Made by a program: the position numbers and the translations under genes
Notes under the pieces: model-generated
What the model saw: only the letters and a program-made list of their open reading frames with translations
Databases searched by the model: none
What the model was told of the DNA's origin: nothing
Shown: positions 1-8,900 of the stretch, one piece after another
Layout: each line of letters opens with the position of its first letter
How positions within the stretch are numbered: the first letter of the stretch is position 1
Source of the DNA: Sutterella massiliensis
GTDB lineage: Bacteria; Pseudomonadota; Gammaproteobacteria; Burkholderiales; Burkholderiaceae_F
Length of the DNA: 64,000 nt
Reading direction: 5' to 3'
Assembly: GCF_016899755.1 (NCBI RefSeq)
Contig: NZ_JACJJC010000002.1
Location: 62,001-126,000 of the forward strand

Positions 1-701
1 AGCGGCGCCTTCGGGTAGTCGAAGGTTGAGCTTGCAGCCTCCTGCATATCCACCTTTTCCGTCTTCACCACGAGACCGTACTTGGCAAAAAAGGAATTTG
101 CCCGAACGGGTCTGTAAAGCGGAATACGCTCGGTCAACGTTGTAATTGCACGGATATTTTGCGCAAAAGAAAATGCATAAACACAGTTAACAACTATATA
201 TCCAAAAATCAGCAGAAGCGAAGGCCATAAGGCCCCTTTCTTTTCGGAAATCTTTCCGCATATTTTCACGCAGATTGCGGATAAAAGCATCAATGTCGTC
301 ACGATCAACGCAATCTGAATGATCATGCCCGTTGAGAAGGAAATGACTTGACCATCCGTATTGATTGCAAGATCAATCATTGCCCAGTTGATATGAAACC
401 GGTACTGCTGATAAACAAACGTATCGGATACCAGGGCGATGAAATAAAGCGAAAGTATTAAAAAAGAGACGAAACTTCCGGCTTTTTTGCTGAAACATGA
501 CGCAGAAACACTGAATAGGCTCTGCAAAAGAAAGAGAACAAGAAAACTCAAACCGGATGCGGCAAAAAAAGCATATAAATACTGCCACCAAACAAAATCC
601 GGATTGGTACTGAAAAATCTTAATGCAATAAATCCGCCAATAATTGCGGCAATGACGCTATTCCAAGCTGTATTTCTAATTGCAAGCCGTAAGCTAGTCA
701 T
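1..701 (-). CDS. Partial YejM-like inner-membrane sulfatase-family protein (DUF3413 N-terminal region)
   Basis: This reading frame stays open from an ATG at 701 to the left edge of the window, so about 233 N-terminal residues are present. They contain five hydrophobic segments (roughly residues 12-28, 42-62, 76-95, 125-143 and 157-178), followed by a soluble stretch with PLYRPVRANSFFAKYG and FDYPKAPL. This five-helix layout and the post-membrane motif resemble the N-terminus of YejM/PbgA-type proteins, which carry a periplasmic alkaline-phosphatase-fold domain and help control LPS levels. The catalytic-fold domain lies outside the window, so the assignment rests on the N-terminal region only. 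Base composition is clearly more AT-rich than argH nearby. An LtaS- or EptA-type relative is the main alternative. Confidence 0.72.
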   Translation of the reverse strand, partial: MTSLRLAIRNTAWNSVIAAIIGGFIALRFFSTNPDFVWWQYLYAFFAASGLSFLVLFLLQSLFSVSASCFSKKAGSFVSFLILSLYFIALVSDTFVYQQYRFHINWAMIDLAINTDGQVISFSTGMIIQIALIVTTLMLLSAICVKICGKISEKKGALWPSLLLIFGYIVVNCVYAFSFAQNIRAITTLTERIPLYRPVRANSFFAKYGLVVKTEKVDMQEAASSTFDYPKAP

Positions 702-869
702 CCGAGGCCCCTTGACAAAAAAAGAGGATGCCATTTTGAGGGAAGCGTGTAAAATTAATGGAAAGAGGGTTTGATTTCAAGCCTTTGAAAGAGGCCAAGT
801 GGGTGAAATCCCTGCAGGAGCAGCTTTACCGACGGCCGCAAACAAGCCACCAAACCAAGGAGAAGAAAA

Positions 870-1169
870 ATGACTACCGTTGACCTGATCGTGAAAGCGA
901 TTGAAGAACATAAGTCTATTGACTTCGGCTATCACGGATACGAACGTATCGTCTCACCCTACGCCTGCGGCCTTAACAATAACAACGAAATCAAGCTCCT
1001 TGCCATGCAGACGGGCGGCGGCAGCACCTCTGGTGTGGTGCACAAGCTTCGCTTCTTCACCGTTGCCGACATGCTTGCTCCTGCCGAAAGCGCCGAACCC
1101 TACGAAGCTGCTACGGAAGAAATCGAACCGGCCCTCAAGGAATTCATGAAGTTCTACGCCAAGTGCTGA
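870..1169 (+). CDS. Small WYL-like protein of unknown function
   Basis: A 99-residue protein whose ATG is preceded by a clear AAGGAG ribosome-binding site. I do not recognise a named gene. The pattern resembles a free-standing WYL-type SH3-like domain: an opening helix (IVKAIEEHKSIDFGY), a short strand with RIVSPYACGL, a strand with IKLLAMQTGG, a glycine/serine loop, and a strand (LRFFTVADML) just before an acidic C-terminal helix. WYL domains bind nucleic acid or small ligands, usually inside transcription factors; here there is no DNA-binding helix-turn-helix. It stands alone between the sulfatase gene (divergent) and the tRNA cluster, and a strong hairpin follows. Function is unknown and the WYL comparison is inference from the residue pattern. 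Confidence 0.7.
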   Translation: MTTVDLIVKAIEEHKSIDFGYHGYERIVSPYACGLNNNNEIKLLAMQTGGGSTSGVVHKLRFFTVADMLAPAESAEPYEAATEEIEPALKEFMKFYAKC

Positions 1170-1230
1170 TTTCTGGCATCCGTGCGTCACGCTGACGCTT
1201 TGAGCCGGATTACGGAGGCTACTTGCGACA

Positions 1231-1262
1231 AAGCCCGCATCGAAGAAGTTCGATGCGGGCTT
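1231..1262. terminator. Bidirectional hairpin terminator
   Basis: A 14-bp inverted repeat (AAGCCCGCATCGAA / TTCGATGCGGGCTT) with a four-base GAAG loop. It sits between the small WYL-like gene (plus strand) and the 3' end of the tRNA cluster (minus strand). Read on the minus strand it ends in a T-rich run (CTTTGTC), so it can end the tRNA transcript; read on the plus strand it is followed by TTGTGTT. Confidence 0.75.
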
Positions 1263-1270
1263 GTGTTATG

Positions 1271-1347
1271 TGGGGTGGGAAATGGGACTCGAACCCACGA
1301 CAACCGGAATCACAATCCGGGACTCTACCAACTGAGCTATTCCCACC
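1271..1347 (-). tRNA. tRNA-His (GTG)
   Basis: The minus strand folds as a 77-nt tRNA with encoded CCA. The anticodon loop is TTGTGAT between CCGGA and TCCGG, giving anticodon GTG. The 5' end is GGTGGGAA, including the extra 5' G (G-1) typical of histidine tRNA. It is the last gene of a Pro-Arg-His tRNA run. Confidence 0.95.
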
Positions 1348-1355
1348 AGAATTCG

Positions 1356-1432
1356 TGGCCTGCCCGGCAGGAATCGAACCCGCGACCACCTGCTTAGAAG
1401 GCAGATGCTCTATCCAACTGAGCTACGGGCAG
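1356..1432 (-). tRNA. tRNA-Arg (TCT)
   Basis: A 77-nt cloverleaf on the minus strand. Acceptor arms CTGCCCG and CGGGCAG pair, the discriminator is G, and CCA is encoded. The anticodon loop CTTCTAA gives TCT, which reads AGA/AGG codons. It lies 8 nt upstream of tRNA-His in the same transcript. Confidence 0.95.
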
Positions 1433-1470
1433 TTCGAAAAAACTGACGCTGCAAGGCTTTTTAATTTTGA

Positions 1471-1547
1471 TGGTCGGGGTGAAGAGATTCGAACTCCCGA
1501 CATCCTGCTCCCAAAGCAGGCGCGCTACCAGACTGCGCCACACCCCG
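1471..1547 (-). tRNA. tRNA-Pro (TGG)
   Basis: A 77-nt tRNA with encoded CCA. The 5' arm CGGGGTG pairs with CACCCCG, and the anticodon loop TTTGGGA between CCTGC and GCAGG gives TGG. It is the first gene of the three-tRNA transcript, 10 nt downstream of the -10 box. Confidence 0.95.
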
Positions 1548-1557
1548 AGGAATGCGG

Positions 1558-1586
1558 AGTATATCTTAATGAATCCAAAAATGCAA
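1558..1586 (-). promoter_or_regulatory. Sigma70-type promoter of the tRNA-Pro/Arg/His transcript
   Basis: On the minus strand, TTGCAT (1581-1586) and TATACT (1558-1563) are separated by exactly 17 bp. The -10 box ends about 10 nt before the tRNA-Pro 5' end, a spacing typical for stable-RNA promoters. Confidence 0.8.
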
Positions 1587-1690
1587 GACCTCTCTTAAGG
1601 GAAAGTCAAATATTCTCGAGAGGGAAGGAAAAGGAAAGAGATGACAGTACAATACCCTTCCCTTCAATCCTTATTCCCAAGAGGCGCGCA

Positions 1691-3124
1691 ATGAGCCAAG
1701 CGCAAGACAACTCCAACGACCCCCTGCATGCCAAGAAAAAGGCCTGGTCGGGCCGCTTCTCCGAACCCGTCGATGCTTTCGTCCTTCGCTATACCGCGAG
1801 CGTTGACTTCGACAAGCGCATGGCGCTCGTCGACATCGAAGGTTCTCTCGCTCACGCTGCCATGCTGACCAAGATCGGCGTGATCTCCGAAAAGGACCTG
1901 GAGGACATCCGCCGCGGCATGACGCAGATTCGCGAAGAAATCCTTGCCGGCACGTTCGAGTGGCAGCTTGAACTCGAAGACGTGCATCTCAACATCGAAG
2001 CGCGTCTCACCGCGCTTATCGGCGACGCCGGCAAGCGCCTGCATACGGGCCGTTCGCGCAACGACCAGGTTGCAACCGACATTCGCCTCTACCTGCGCGG
2101 CGAAATCGACGAAATCGTCAATCGCATCGAGCACCTGCAGGAAGTGCTCGTTGCGCAGGCCGGCAAGCACTGGAACACGATCATGCCGGGCTTTACCCAC
2201 ATGCAGGTTGCCCAGCCCGTAACGTTCGGCCACCACATGCTCGCCTACACGGAAATGCTCGAGCGCGACCGCCAGCGCTTCCTCGATCTGCGCCGCCGCG
2301 TCAATACGAGCCCGCTCGGCGCCGCTGCGCTCGCCGGCACGACCTACCCGATCGATCGCGAATACTCCGCCAAGCTGCTCGGCTTTGAAGCCGTTGCGCA
2401 GAATTCGCTCGACGCCGTCTCGGATCGCGATTTCGCCATCGAGTTCTGCTCGGCCGCTTCGATCATCATGATGCACATCTCGCGCCTCTCCGAAGAGCTC
2501 GTGGTGTGGATGAGCCAGCGTTTCGGCTTCATCAAGCTGCCGGACCGCTTTACGACGGGCTCCTCGATCATGCCGCAGAAGAAGAACCCCGACGTTCCCG
2601 AAACGGCTCGCGGCAAGTCCGGCCGTGTCTACGGCGACCTCATCGCCATGCTCACGCTCATGAAGGGCACGCCGCTCGCCTACAACAAGGACTTCCAGGA
2701 AGACAAGGAACCCGTCTTCGACGCGATCGACACCGTCAAGGACACGCTGCGCGCCTTCTGCGACATGATGGCCGGCATCGAGCCGCAGGCCGAAACGATG
2801 CATCGTGCGGCCCAGATGGGCTTCCCGACCGCCACGGACCTTGCCGACTACCTCGTGCGTCACGGCGTGCCGTTCCGTACGGCCCACGACATCGTCGGTC
2901 AGACGGTTCGTGAAGCGTCCGATCGCGGCTGCGGTCTTGAAGAGCTCCCGCTCGAAACGCTCAAGAGCTTCTCGCCCGTCATCGAAGAAGACGTCTACGA
3001 CGTGCTGCGACTCGAAGGCTCCGTGCAGGCCCGCAATCACTTGGGCGGCACCGCGCCTGAACAGGTGCGCAAGCAGGTTGAACGCTGGGAAAAGATTTTT
3101 GCCGAGCGTTCTGCCAACAAATAA
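1691..3124 (+). CDS. argH: Argininosuccinate lyase
   Basis: This 477-residue cytoplasmic enzyme splits argininosuccinate into arginine and fumarate, the last step of arginine synthesis. The fumarase/aspartase superfamily signature [12 protein letters not shown] lies at about residues 290-301 and contains the flexible catalytic serine loop. [13 protein letters not shown] (around residue 115) and the TxxH element [10 protein letters not shown] are also present. The frame is open upstream to 1223, but that stretch crosses three tRNA genes. I place the start at ATG 1691, preceded by AAGAGG, where the protein begins MSQAQDN and soon reaches the conserved AWSGRFSEP. No other arginine gene is adjacent. 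A strong terminator follows the stop. Confidence 0.97.
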   Translation: MSQAQDNSNDPLHAKKKAWSGRFSEPVDAFVLRYTASVDFDKRMALVDIEGSLAHAAMLTKIGVISEKDLEDIRRGMTQIREEILAGTFEWQLELEDVHLNIEARLTALIGDAGKRLHTGRSRNDQVATDIRLYLRGEIDEIVNRIEHLQEVLVAQAGKHWNTIMPGFTHMQVAQPVTFGHHMLAYTEMLERDRQRFLDLRRRVNTSPLGAAALAGTTYPIDREYSAKLLGFEAVAQNSLDAVSDRDFAIEFCSAASIIMMHISRLSEELVVWMSQRFGFIKLPDRFTTGSSIMPQKKNPDVPETARGKSGRVYGDLIAMLTLMKGTPLAYNKDFQEDKEPVFDAIDTVKDTLRAFCDMMAGIEPQAETMHRAAQMGFPTATDLADYLVRHGVPFRTAHDIVGQTVREASDRGCGLEELPLETLKSFSPVIEEDVYDVLRLEGSVQARNHLGGTAPEQVRKQVERWEKIFAERSANK

Positions 3125-3180
3125 TGCCTCTAAGTGAGGTAAGCTGATCAAGTTCGCCGATCGCGCTTGATCATTCCCGA

Positions 3181-3210
3181 AGCCGTCCGGCACTCGCCGG
3201 GCGGCTTTTT
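3181..3210 (+). terminator. Rho-independent terminator after argH
   Basis: GCCGTCCGGC (3182-3191) pairs with GCCGGGCGGC (3196-3205) apart from one wobble, with an ACTC loop, and is followed by TTTTT. It lies 57 nt after the argH stop and ahead of the symporter gene. Confidence 0.85.
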
Positions 3211-3258
3211 GCATCTCCCTCGGTGTACCTCAATTAAAACAACGCACGCAGGAAAGTC

Positions 3259-4749
3259 ATGGAAAACATTGTCCACACACTAAACGACATTATTTGGGCG
3301 CCGCCGCTCGTCGGCCTGTGTCTGATCGCGGGCCTTTTCTTCTCCGTCCGTTCCCGATTCGTTCAGCTGCGAATGGTTCCGGAAATGTGGCGCCTAATCT
3401 TTCAGCGCCGCGAAGGCGAGATCGGACTTTCCAGCTTTCAGGCTTTGACGATGACCCTTGCCGGTCGCGTAGGTACCGGCGCTATTGCTGGCGTTGCCAC
3501 CGCCATCTGCTACGGTGGCCCAGGCGCACTTTTCTGGATGTGGGTGATGACATTCCTCGGCGCCTCGTCCGCATTTGTCGAATCTACGCTCGGTCAGATA
3601 TACAAAGAAAAGATTGAGGACCAATACCGCGGCGGTCCCGCCTTTTACATTGAAAAAGGACTGCAGTGCAAGCCCTATGCTTGGGCTTTCGCCATCGTAA
3701 CAATTCTGGCCTCGTGCATCTTCTGTCCCGGCGTACAGAGCAACACGATTGCTGCCGCTTGGCAAGAAGCCTTCGGCATTGATGAAGCCATCAGTGCGGC
3801 CATCATCACGTCGGTACTGAGCTTCATCATCTTCGGTGGTCTGAAGCGTATCGCTCAGTTCACGAGTATCGTCGTGCCCTTCATGGCACAGGCCTACATT
3901 GTTGTCGCCGTCATTGTCGTTGGCGTCAACTGGCAACAGATCCCCGATATCTTCTCCTTGATCATTCACAGCGCACTCGGTACCGATTCCGTCATGGGCG
4001 GTTTGCTCGGCGCCGCCATCTCCTGGGGCGTCAAGCGCGGCATCTACTCGAACGAAGCCGGCCAGGGTACCGGTCCGCACGCTTCTTCGGCCGCAGCGGT
4101 TTCTCACCCCGCTAAGCAAGGCCTCGTCCAAGCGTTCTCCGTCTATATCGATACGCTTTTCGTGTGCTCTGCCACGGGCTTCATGGTTCTCATGACGGGC
4201 TGCTACAACATTGCCGATCCGAACGGCGGCTTCATCTACGAAGGCTTAAAGGGTGTTGAAGCAGGACCCGTTTATACGCAAGCGGCCATCGATCAGGTGA
4301 TGCCTGGCCTCGGCGGTCCGTTCATCGCCATCACAATTTTCTTCTTCGCCTTTACGACGATTCTCGGCTACTACTACATGGCCGAAACGAATGCGGCCTA
4401 CATCAATCGAACCATTCGCAAGCCTTTCATCATGGTCGTGCTGAAGGTGATTTTCCTTTGCACGGTTGCCTTCGGTACGCTCAAGGCTTCGACGCTCATC
4501 TGGACGATGGCTGACGTTGGTGTCGGTACGATGACTTGGCTCAACCTCATTGCCATTTTGCTTCTCCAGAAGCCTGCTTTTACGGCGCTGAAGGATTATG
4601 AAAAACAGCGCAATCTCGGCATTAATCCGGTCTTCTTCCCTGACACGCTCGGCATTAAAAATGCAACTTACTGGAGGACGGGACGTGCAGAAGAAAATCT
4701 CATTGTTGAGACAGAGAAAGGCGTCGACAATCTTGACGGTTTGAAATAA
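3259..4749 (+). CDS. Sodium:alanine/glycine symporter (AGCS family)
   Basis: A 496-residue inner-membrane carrier with about ten hydrophobic helices. AGCS proteins use the sodium gradient to import alanine, glycine or related small amino acids. Diagnostic stretches are the N-terminal FVQLRMVPEMWRL element, GRVGTGAIAGVATAICYGGP, and GIYSNEAGQGTGPHASSAA near residues 260-275. The ATG at 3259 follows AGGAAAG at good spacing. The substrate cannot be read from sequence. The gene is flanked by a terminator upstream and a low-GC glycosyltransferase gene immediately downstream; that neighbour is probably an insertion rather than a functional partner. Confidence 0.92.
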   Translation: MENIVHTLNDIIWAPPLVGLCLIAGLFFSVRSRFVQLRMVPEMWRLIFQRREGEIGLSSFQALTMTLAGRVGTGAIAGVATAICYGGPGALFWMWVMTFLGASSAFVESTLGQIYKEKIEDQYRGGPAFYIEKGLQCKPYAWAFAIVTILASCIFCPGVQSNTIAAAWQEAFGIDEAISAAIITSVLSFIIFGGLKRIAQFTSIVVPFMAQAYIVVAVIVVGVNWQQIPDIFSLIIHSALGTDSVMGGLLGAAISWGVKRGIYSNEAGQGTGPHASSAAAVSHPAKQGLVQAFSVYIDTLFVCSATGFMVLMTGCYNIADPNGGFIYEGLKGVEAGPVYTQAAIDQVMPGLGGPFIAITIFFFAFTTILGYYYMAETNAAYINRTIRKPFIMVVLKVIFLCTVAFGTLKASTLIWTMADVGVGTMTWLNLIAILLLQKPAFTALKDYEKQRNLGINPVFFPDTLGIKNATYWRTGRAEENLIVETEKGVDNLDGLK

Positions 4750-4768
4750 CCTCCTTCAGTTATTGAAA

Positions 4769-5929
4769 ATGCATACCTCCTACCATATCTGCCTTCTTAA
4801 TATTTGGAAAGTTATTAATAGCCCAGGTGGGTCAGAAAAAGTATTCTGTGAAATGGCCAATGCACTCGCAACAAAAGGCTATAAAGTTACTGCCATCTGT
4901 TGCGATGCAGAAAAAGGAGCACCTTTTTTTGAATTAGACTCTCGCGTTAGATTTATTAATGCATTTAACGGAGTCCCCTTATTATCAAGAGGCATAATAA
5001 AAAACCTTAGATCATTAAACATAGACAAATTTAAACGGAAAGAGAATAGGAGAATCATTGACTGCCAATGGAAAGCCAAAAGCATTCAGAGCGTATTATC
5101 CAATATAGATCCCATTGATTTATTTATTTGTACGCAATCAGAGTCAACCTATATATTAAAAAATATTTTAAAATGCGACACTCCGGTCATAACAATGTGC
5201 CATAACAACCCGGAGGTCTTCATTAAAAATCCGCAATTTAGTTTTTGCAATGAGGCTATCAATTCCTGTGAAGCCTTACAAGTTCTAATGCCTGAGTATG
5301 TAGATGAGGCTCGCTCCGTCTTAGATAAAGTCCCCATTATCTACATCCCTAACTCTGCGCCACAAATTCAAGAAAGTGCCTCTTTACATGAAAAACGCAT
5401 CATTAATGTGTCGCGCTTTGATGAGCAAAAAAGAATTGATCTACTAGTAGAGGCCTTTGCTTTGATTGCATCCGACTTTCCTGACTGGACCGTTCATCAT
5501 TGGGGAAGCTATTCTCCTCAAACAAAACAAATCATGAATTTGATCCAGGGGAAAAAACTACAAAATCAGTTTTTTCTCAATGGATCAACAACTCGGATAT
5601 CAGAAGAGTTTCGACGATCTTCAATTTTTGCCATACCATCTGCTTACGAAGGTTTTTGTTTAGCTCTTGCTGAAGCTATGGCTACAGGTCTACCTCCTGT
5701 TGGATGTACCGATTGCTCATCCGTCAATTCTCTTATAAGGAATAAGAGCAATGGTCTTCTTGTTGAGCCAACACCAGAAAAATATGCCGAAGCTTTAGCT
5801 AAGCTTATGAGCGATTTCGACTTACGTAAAAAGCTTGGTACTCAAAGCAAGGTCGACATGGAGGCTTTTGCACCTGATAAGATCTGGGATCAATGGGATA
5901 AACTCATAAAAAACATTTTAAGGAACTAA
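4769..5929 (+). CDS. GT4-type glycosyltransferase, low GC
   Basis: A protein of about 386 residues (an in-frame TTG two codons earlier is an alternative start) that looks like a two-domain GT-B retaining glycosyltransferase. The N-terminal domain opens with HICLLNIWKV and PGGSEKVFCEMANALA, a donor-fold glycine loop. The C-terminal domain has NVSRFDEQKRIDLLVEAFAL and the nucleotide-sugar-binding ExxxxxxxE region (PSAYEGFCLALAEAMATGLP). Such enzymes add sugars to LPS, O-antigen or capsule at the inner membrane. Codon use and composition (very AT-rich) differ sharply from argH and most of dnaE, pointing to recent transfer. Only 19 nt separate it from the symporter stop, and no strong ribosome-binding site is visible. 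The sugar and acceptor are unknown. Confidence 0.85.
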   Translation: MHTSYHICLLNIWKVINSPGGSEKVFCEMANALATKGYKVTAICCDAEKGAPFFELDSRVRFINAFNGVPLLSRGIIKNLRSLNIDKFKRKENRRIIDCQWKAKSIQSVLSNIDPIDLFICTQSESTYILKNILKCDTPVITMCHNNPEVFIKNPQFSFCNEAINSCEALQVLMPEYVDEARSVLDKVPIIYIPNSAPQIQESASLHEKRIINVSRFDEQKRIDLLVEAFALIASDFPDWTVHHWGSYSPQTKQIMNLIQGKKLQNQFFLNGSTTRISEEFRRSSIFAIPSAYEGFCLALAEAMATGLPPVGCTDCSSVNSLIRNKSNGLLVEPTPEKYAEALAKLMSDFDLRKKLGTQSKVDMEAFAPDKIWDQWDKLIKNILRN

Positions 5930-5939
5930 AAAATAAGAA

Positions 5940-5977
5940 AAATGCGAAGCTATACTTACAAGTATCGCATTTGTTTT
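5940..5977. terminator. Bidirectional terminator between GT4 gene and dnaE
   Basis: AAATGCGA (5940-5947) pairs with TCGCATTT (5965-5972), with further internal pairing of TACTT and AAGTA. The stem is followed by TTTT on the plus strand and by a long T-rich run on the minus strand. It sits between the convergent glycosyltransferase and dnaE genes. Confidence 0.75.
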
Positions 5978-5982
5978 ATTCA

Positions 5983-8900
5983 TCAATACTCCAGAGTTAA
6001 TCGATGAGTTAATTTAATAGAAGATTCTTGAAGAAAATCTTCTATTTTTTTTACTTTATTACTTGTGACAATTCTTCCCATTAATCCATTTTTTTGAATA
6101 CTAATCACTATAGTGACACCATCAGTGCATAAATAATTTCTCAAAATCTCTTGAAGATCACTTATTTTTCTAGCATCACAACTATTCAAATAGATATTCA
6201 AAAAACGAGCAGTTTGACATCTGAATTCATCGAGAGAATTACAGCTCTCTACAGTCACAGAAAGTCGTTTAGAAAAATCATCGTATCTAATCTTGCCATT
6301 GACGCAAAGCACCTCGTCCATTTGTATCCGTTTGCGATACCGCTCCCACGCTTCGCTGAAGCATAAAACCTCAACCGATTCCGTACCATCATCTAGAGTA
6401 ACAATCCCCATTCGGCCTCGTTTACCTTGTACCTGTCGAATGTTGGTCACAATTCCCGCCAGTTTCGCAACGTCTCGCGTAGGCTGGAGATCACAAAGTC
6501 TCGTGGGAGCGAAATGCTTGAGTTCCTCCCGGTACTGATCGAACATGTGCCCTGTAAGCCAGTAACCGAGTACATTTTTTTCTTCAATGAGCTTCTGACG
6601 TTCAGACCACGCGGGAGCAGGGAGCCAGCTCACAATTCGCTCCTGTTCCTCTCCGGGATCGGCAAAAAGGCTCGCCTGACCAGCACTAGCACGAAGGGCC
6701 TGTGCTGCCCCTAGTGCTTGACCGATGTTGCCGTAAAGCTTGCCTCTGTCGGGATCAAGTGAATCGAAGGCGCCGGCCTTGATAAAGCCCTCCAAGAACT
6801 TTGCATTGAGTCCGGGAACGCGTGCTGCAAAGTCGAATAGATCGATAAAAGGACCGCCCTCTTCGCGTGCTTTGACGAGCTCATTGACAACGCTTTGACT
6901 GATGCCCTTGATGCCGCCGAGCCCAAAGCGGATGTGTTTGTCGTCCGGTACGGAGAAGAACCATTCGCTCTTATTGATATCGGGCATGAGCAGCTCCACG
7001 CCGTTCTCACGCGCATCATCAATGAAGTTCTTCATCTTCTCGCCGTCGTCCATCACCATGCACAAGTTGGCAGCCATAAAGGCAGCCGTGTGATGGACCT
7101 TGAGGTAGGCTGTCTGATATGCCACGTAGGAATACGCAGCCGCATGCGACTTATTGAAGCCGTAGCCCGCGAACTTTTCCATCAAGTCGAAGATTTCTGT
7201 TGCAACGGACTCCTTGACGTTGCGCTCTGCAGCCCCCTTAACGAATACCGCACGCTGACGCTTCATCTCCTCGACATTCTTTTTTCCCATGGCTCGACGC
7301 AACAGGTCGGCGCCACCAAGCGAATAGCCGCCCACAACCTGCGCCACACGCATCACCTGTTCCTGATAAACCATGATGCCGTAGGTTTCTTTCAGAACAG
7401 GTTCCATGCGCGGGTCCAGATACTCGACCTTTTCTCGTCCGAACTTACGCGCAATGAAGGACGGAATCAGGTCCATCGGACCCGGACGATAGAGCGCATT
7501 CAAAGCCACCAGGTCTTCCAGGCGGTCGGGTTTAGCCTGCTTCAGCAGCGAACGCATGCCGTCCGATTCAAACTGAAAGATGGCTACGGTTTTGGCTTCC
7601 TGGAAGAGCTTATAAGTCGGTTCGTCATCGATGGGGATTCTGCTCAAATCGAAGTGTGTGCCGGGATTGAGCTTGTCGATGTACTCAACCGCTTTTGCAA
7701 GAATAGAAAGCGTCGTCAGCCCAAGAAAGTCGAACTTGACAAGGCCGACGTTTTCAACGTCCTTTTTGTCGAATTGACTGACCGTATTTTCGGGGTGGCC
7801 ATCCGGGTTGTAGAGCGGACAGAAATCGGTGAGCTTTCCCGGCGCAATCAAGACGCCCCCTGCGTGCATGCCGAGGTTGCGCGTCAAGCCTTCGAGCGGC
7901 TTGGCCAGTCGAAGGATTTCTTTATATTCCTCGTCCTTCTCGACCGCTTCGCGGAATTCAGGCACTTCGGCAAGCGCGTCATCCAAAGAGATGTTCTTTC
8001 CGGGCTGCTGCGGGATGAGCTTGGAGAGCGCATCCGTCTTCATGTAGGGCACGTCGAGCGCACGACCGACGTCGCGCACGACGGCCTTGGCCCCCAAGGT
8101 GCCGAACGTTGCAATCTGGCTCACAGCGTCGACACCGTACGTCCGCTTCACGTAGTCGATCGTTCTGTCGCGGTTGTACTGGCAGAAGTCCACGTCGAAG
8201 TCAGGCATCGACACGCGCTCGGGGTTGAGGAATCGTTCAAACAGCAAGTCGAACTTGAGCGGGTCCAAGTCCGTAATACCGAGCGAATAGGCAACAAGCG
8301 AACCTGCACCAGACCCACGACCAGGGCCCACAGGAATGCCATTGTTCTTGGACCAATTGATAAAGTCCTGAACGATGAGGAAGTACCCGGGGAACTTCAT
8401 CCCCTTGATAATGCCGAGCTCGTACTCCAAGCGCTTATCGTAGGCAGGACGCTTTTCCTCCTGCTCCTTGGGGTCCGGATAGAGGAAATCCAAACGCTTT
8501 TGCAGCCCCTCTTTCGAGAGATGATCGATGTAGTCATCGAGCGTCATCCCTTCGGGCGTGGGGAAGAGCGGCAGTTGCGGCTTTGAGAGGACGTTGTCCA
8601 AATTGCAGCGCTTGGCGATTTCGACCGTATTCTCCAGCGCGGCAGGGATGTCGGCGAAGAGTTCGCACATTTCCGCTTCGCTTTTCATGTACTGCTCGGG
8701 CGTATAGAGCTTCGAGCGGCGCGGGTCCTGCAGCGTAAAACCTTCGGCGATCGCGCAGCGCACTTCATGCGCTTCAAAATCCTCCTTATTGAGGAATTGG
8801 ATGGGGTGCGTCGCCACAACCGGCAGATTGTGCTTCACGGCAAAATTCGCGCAATGCGCGGTCGTGAGCTCGTCATTTCGACGACCTGCTCGCTGGAGTT

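Noticed and set aside
487-774. Plus-strand 95-codon frame near the left edge
   Set aside because: It is antisense to the open YejM-like membrane frame, has no ribosome-binding site and no recognisable pattern.
1223-1690. In-frame N-terminal extension of argH reaching back to 1223
   Set aside because: It runs through three well-folded tRNA genes on the other strand and gives no ArgH-like sequence before 1691.
1664-3214. 516-codon minus-strand frame over argH
   Set aside because: Fully antisense to argH; such long mirror frames are expected in GC-rich genes. The protein has no domain pattern.
6895-8586. 563-codon plus-strand frame inside dnaE
   Set aside because: Antisense to conserved DnaE catalytic sequence; low-complexity, Arg/His/Leu-rich translation.
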